Part shown: positions 32,380 to 34,077 of the stretch, in pieces | How the letters are laid out: each line of letters starts with the position of its first letter | How positions within the stretch are numbered: the first letter of the stretch is position 1 | Source: Akkermansiaceae bacterium | Lineage (GTDB): Bacteria; Verrucomicrobiota; Verrucomicrobiia; Verrucomicrobiales; Akkermansiaceae | Direction: 5' to 3' | Assembly: GCA_903934285.1 (NCBI GenBank) | Contig: CAIZNN010000032.1 | Coordinates: 1 to 34,077, forward strand | DNA length: 34,077 bases | Made by a program: the position numbers and the translations under genes | The notes under the pieces: model-generated | What the model was told of the DNA's origin: nothing | What the model saw: the letters and a program-made list of their open reading frames with translations, nothing else | Database searches by the model: none

Positions 32380-32489
32380 ACCACTCGGCTCATGCAATGG
32401 TAAATCACCGGTTTCGTAACCGAATCTTTCCAACCCGCCAGCCATCGCGCCCTGCGAATGCAACCGTCATACCATCGAAAACCGCACAA
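31994..32489 (-). pseudogene. REP-associated tyrosine transposase (RAYT, IS200-like) remnant
   Basis: On the minus strand the N-terminus reads 'KPVIYHCMSRVVDRRFVFEE' then 'FRMFLRMYENF', matching the start of RAYT/Y1 transposases common in Verrucomicrobiota. The middle, with the HUH motif and catalytic tyrosine, is gone. A C-terminal part resumes as 'CDQGVGFEAEKWQDVLL' stop, then in a shifted frame 'VNEAFARARERFSAKRKDGA' and 'GAKGLLWSARDLRV'. It is therefore inactive by deletion and frameshift. The same lesions occur in copy 1, so the element was copied after it had decayed. Confidence 0.8.
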
Positions 32490-32521
32490 TCTAGAAGATT
32501 CTCTACTTTTTATCTGGCACT

Positions 32522-32746
32522 ATGTACTGCAAACAACACGGCGGCTTCCACCTCGGCTCCGCCGGCGGCCCCGCCGCCTTGTTAGCACAGGACCATATCA
32601 AGTCCCAGGAAGTCGTCGCCTTCCCCGAACTCGGCATGGAAGCAGTCTGGAAAATCACCGTCGAGAACTTCCCGGCCTTCATTCTCGTCGATAACAAGGG
32701 CAACGATTTCTTCACTTCGCTCAGCCCTTGCCCGGCCTGCCATTGA
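32522..32746 (+). CDS. Small protein of unknown function overlapping lipB
   Basis: A 74-residue reading frame ('[20 protein letters not shown]' to 'SPCPACH'). Its TGA overlaps the lipB ATG by one base (TGATG), which suggests translational coupling and supports it as a real gene. It has a Cys/His near the N-terminus ('CKQHGGFH') and a CPACH end, so metal binding is possible. I do not recognise the family. No Shine-Dalgarno precedes it. Confidence 0.62.
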   Translation: MYCKQHGGFHLGSAGGPAALLAQDHIKSQEVVAFPELGMEAVWKITVENFPAFILVDNKGNDFFTSLSPCPACH

Positions 32747-33360
32747 TGCTGCCCGTCATTCACCTCCCGGATTTGATAGACTGTCAGGACGGGCTGCGCC
32801 TGCAAGAGCAGGCGGTGGCGGCCATCCTGGATGGCACCGGTGGCGAGCCGGTGTTATTGTTAGAACATCGGCCGGTTTACACCATCGGCCGCCTGCGCGA
32901 TCAATCCTCGCTGCGCAACGCCAACACCCTGCCTTATCCCGTGTATGAAACCAACCGCGGCGGCCAGGCAACCTATCACGGTCCGGGCCAACTCGTCGGT
33001 TATCTGATTCTGGATCTGTCCTCGCGCGGCCGCGACCTGCATCTGCATTTGCGTGGCATCGAGGACGCCTTGATCCGCGCTTGTGCCGCCTTTGGCGTGG
33101 CCGCCGGGCGGCGCGATGACCTAACAGGCGTGTGGGTGGCCGACCGCAAGCTCGCCTCCATCGGTGTGGGCGTGCGCAAATGGGTGTCGATGCACGGCTT
33201 CGCGCTCAACATCACCCACGAGTGCCTGCCGCCGTTTCTGGCCATCACCCCGTGTGGCCTCGACGGGGTGGCCATGACCAGCCTGGCTGCCGAGGTCGGG
33301 CGGGCTATCAGCATCGCCGAGGCGGTGGCAGTCTTCAGCGAACAACTGCGCCACTTGTAA
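32746..33360 (+). CDS. lipB: Octanoyl-[ACP]:protein N-octanoyltransferase LipB
   Basis: LipB transfers octanoate from acyl carrier protein to lipoyl domains, the first step of lipoate assembly. The 204-residue product has 'RGGQATYHGPGQLVGY' from residue 71, the catalytic Lys135 in 'DRKLASIGVGVRKW', 'MHGFALNI' and the catalytic Cys170 in 'ITPCGL'. Spacing agrees with the E. coli enzyme. ATG 32746 is chosen because it overlaps the preceding stop (TGATG); a TTG at 32728 would add six residues. lipA is not in the window. Confidence 0.96.
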   Translation: MLPVIHLPDLIDCQDGLRLQEQAVAAILDGTGGEPVLLLEHRPVYTIGRLRDQSSLRNANTLPYPVYETNRGGQATYHGPGQLVGYLILDLSSRGRDLHLHLRGIEDALIRACAAFGVAAGRRDDLTGVWVADRKLASIGVGVRKWVSMHGFALNITHECLPPFLAITPCGLDGVAMTSLAAEVGRAISIAEAVAVFSEQLRHL

Positions 33361-33734
33361 CCCGCATCTGCCAGAGCTCTGGGGTGCTATCTGGCAGGGT
33401 CACAGGTCCTGGGCATTGAATGATCAAGTGAAGAGTCGGTCGCGACAACGCAGGCTCATCGCAGGCGTGCCGTGGTGCGGCGCGCCATGGAGTGCGGGGA
33501 CTTGTCACCGCTTTGGGGGTGGGACACTTGTGTCCGTGGTGCGGAGCGGCATTGAACATTGGCAGAGGGGACCGTGGCGCTTGAGTCCGCTTCGGAAATA
33601 TTGCCCGCACCTCTATTCGACAGGCACAGCCGCCGCTTCGCCTGCGCCATCCGGTGCCGAATGAATAACCCTTGCACCACCCGGTTCGCCGTAGACCGTG
33701 CATCCAGGCGGGAGAGGTCGTCTCTAACATAAAA
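33361..33734. other. Gene-free stretch with hairpin and dispersed-repeat-like sequence
   Basis: No convincing gene is seen. CTGCCAG (33368-33374) and CTGGCAG (33391-33397) can form a hairpin just after lipB, enclosing part of a perfect 12-nt palindrome CCAGAGCTCTGG (33371-33382). At about 33486-33550 'GGAGTGCGGGGACTTGTCAC' and the following bases resemble, from memory, a short dispersed repeat of verrucomicrobial genomes. The rest is unexplained; the right edge abuts a transposase fragment. Confidence 0.5.
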
Positions 33735-34077
33735 ATGGCGGCCGCCAACTCCTTGCCGCCTCCCCTCGCCCCCCTGACCGTCATGCCCCGGCCCATCGAC
33801 CGCTCCAACCCCGCCAACGTCCTGGTCATCGCCGACGAGGCGGTCTATTTCAACAACACCCCCGGGGTCTGGCGGCGCATCACGGCGAACTGCCCCGACA
33901 GCGACGAGCTCTACGTCACCCTCACCAACGAAATGGCCCTGCCGCCCGGCGTGCTCAACCAAGTCCGGCGGCTGCGCTGGAACATCGAGAAAATCTTCAA
34001 TCTGCACGAGCGCAAGTTGGAGGAGGCCAAGGCGTGGACTGCCAACGACACCGGCAAGCGCATCCAGGCCATGGCCA
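33735..34077 (+). pseudogene. IS4-type transposase fragment (C-terminal part, runs off the window)
   Basis: From about ATG 33735 the frame reads 'DRSNPANVLVIADEAVYFNN', 'WRRITANCPDSDELYVTLTN', 'MALPPGVLNQVRRLRWNIEK'. This is the last catalytic block of IS4-group DDE transposases, where the usual signature is Y-2-R-3-E-6-K. Here it reads R-RL-R-WNI-E-KIFNLH-E: Arg and Glu are kept but the Tyr and Lys positions are changed. The N-terminal two catalytic aspartate regions are absent. It is probably a decayed insertion-sequence fragment; the end lies outside the window. Confidence 0.7.

Noticed and set aside
30645..32403. Two similar plus-strand frames of 195 and 233 codons through the 386-bp repeats
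   Set aside because: They look alike only because the DNA is repeated; the recognisable protein pieces (RAYT, RND, PIN) are on the minus strand.

Overview
The window looks like chromosome of a GC-rich member of the Verrucomicrobiota. The main pointers are a remnant resembling Verru_Chthon cassette protein A, secreted proteins of the '...DHDGVSNGMEYALGRD' type with BACON-like domains, a RAYT-type transposase remnant of the kind common in that phylum, and translation starts that mostly lack a Shine-Dalgarno sequence. The phylum is an inference from family recognition, not from a phylogeny.

Layout. (1) 1-1468: the 3' end of a secreted-protein gene, a truncated cassette-type protein and an inverted repeat built from GCAAGAC heptamers. 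(2) 1469-4908: nuoF translationally coupled to thiC. (3) 5145-5806: a VapB/VapC-like toxin-antitoxin pair, then a very strong hairpin terminator shared with the facing operon. (4) 19357-5981, minus strand: the classical translation/transcription block tRNA-Thr, tuf, tRNA-Trp, secE, nusG, rplK, rplA, rplJ, rplL, rpoB, rpoC, with a good TTGACA promoter, a terminator-like attenuator in its leader and strong intergenic hairpins. (5) 19410-24239: ymdB-type phosphodiesterase, a cell-wall amidase, a secreted TPR protein and proC. (6) 24289-27594: an ECF sigma factor operon (sigma, small membrane anti-sigma candidate, Spy/CpxP-like protein, exported protein) followed by an exported protein with eight EF-hand-like loops. 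The sigma operon and the EF-hand gene carry nearly identical promoter elements (TTGTAACC, 15-16 nt, CGTCTCCA), so the sigma factor probably drives both. (7) 27625-29853: a large secreted protein with an internal duplication. (8) 29920-32489: a decayed accessory patch containing pieces of an RND efflux pump gene, an AbrB-type antitoxin with only the tail of its PIN toxin, a complete PIN toxin-antitoxin pair, and two 386-bp direct repeats derived from a deleted RAYT transposase. (9) 32522-34077: a small unknown gene overlapping lipB, a gene-free stretch, and a degenerate IS4-type transposase fragment running off the end.

The best candidate for an undescribed system is the ECF sigma/anti-sigma/Spy-like/EF-hand module with its paired promoters. 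Other unusual signals are the strong excess of the word CTAAC/GTTAG over its sister words, TTA leucine codons that nearly always follow TTG, the near absence of Shine-Dalgarno sites in the ribosomal operon except before rplL, and the matched repeats that bracket a toxin-antitoxin cassette.
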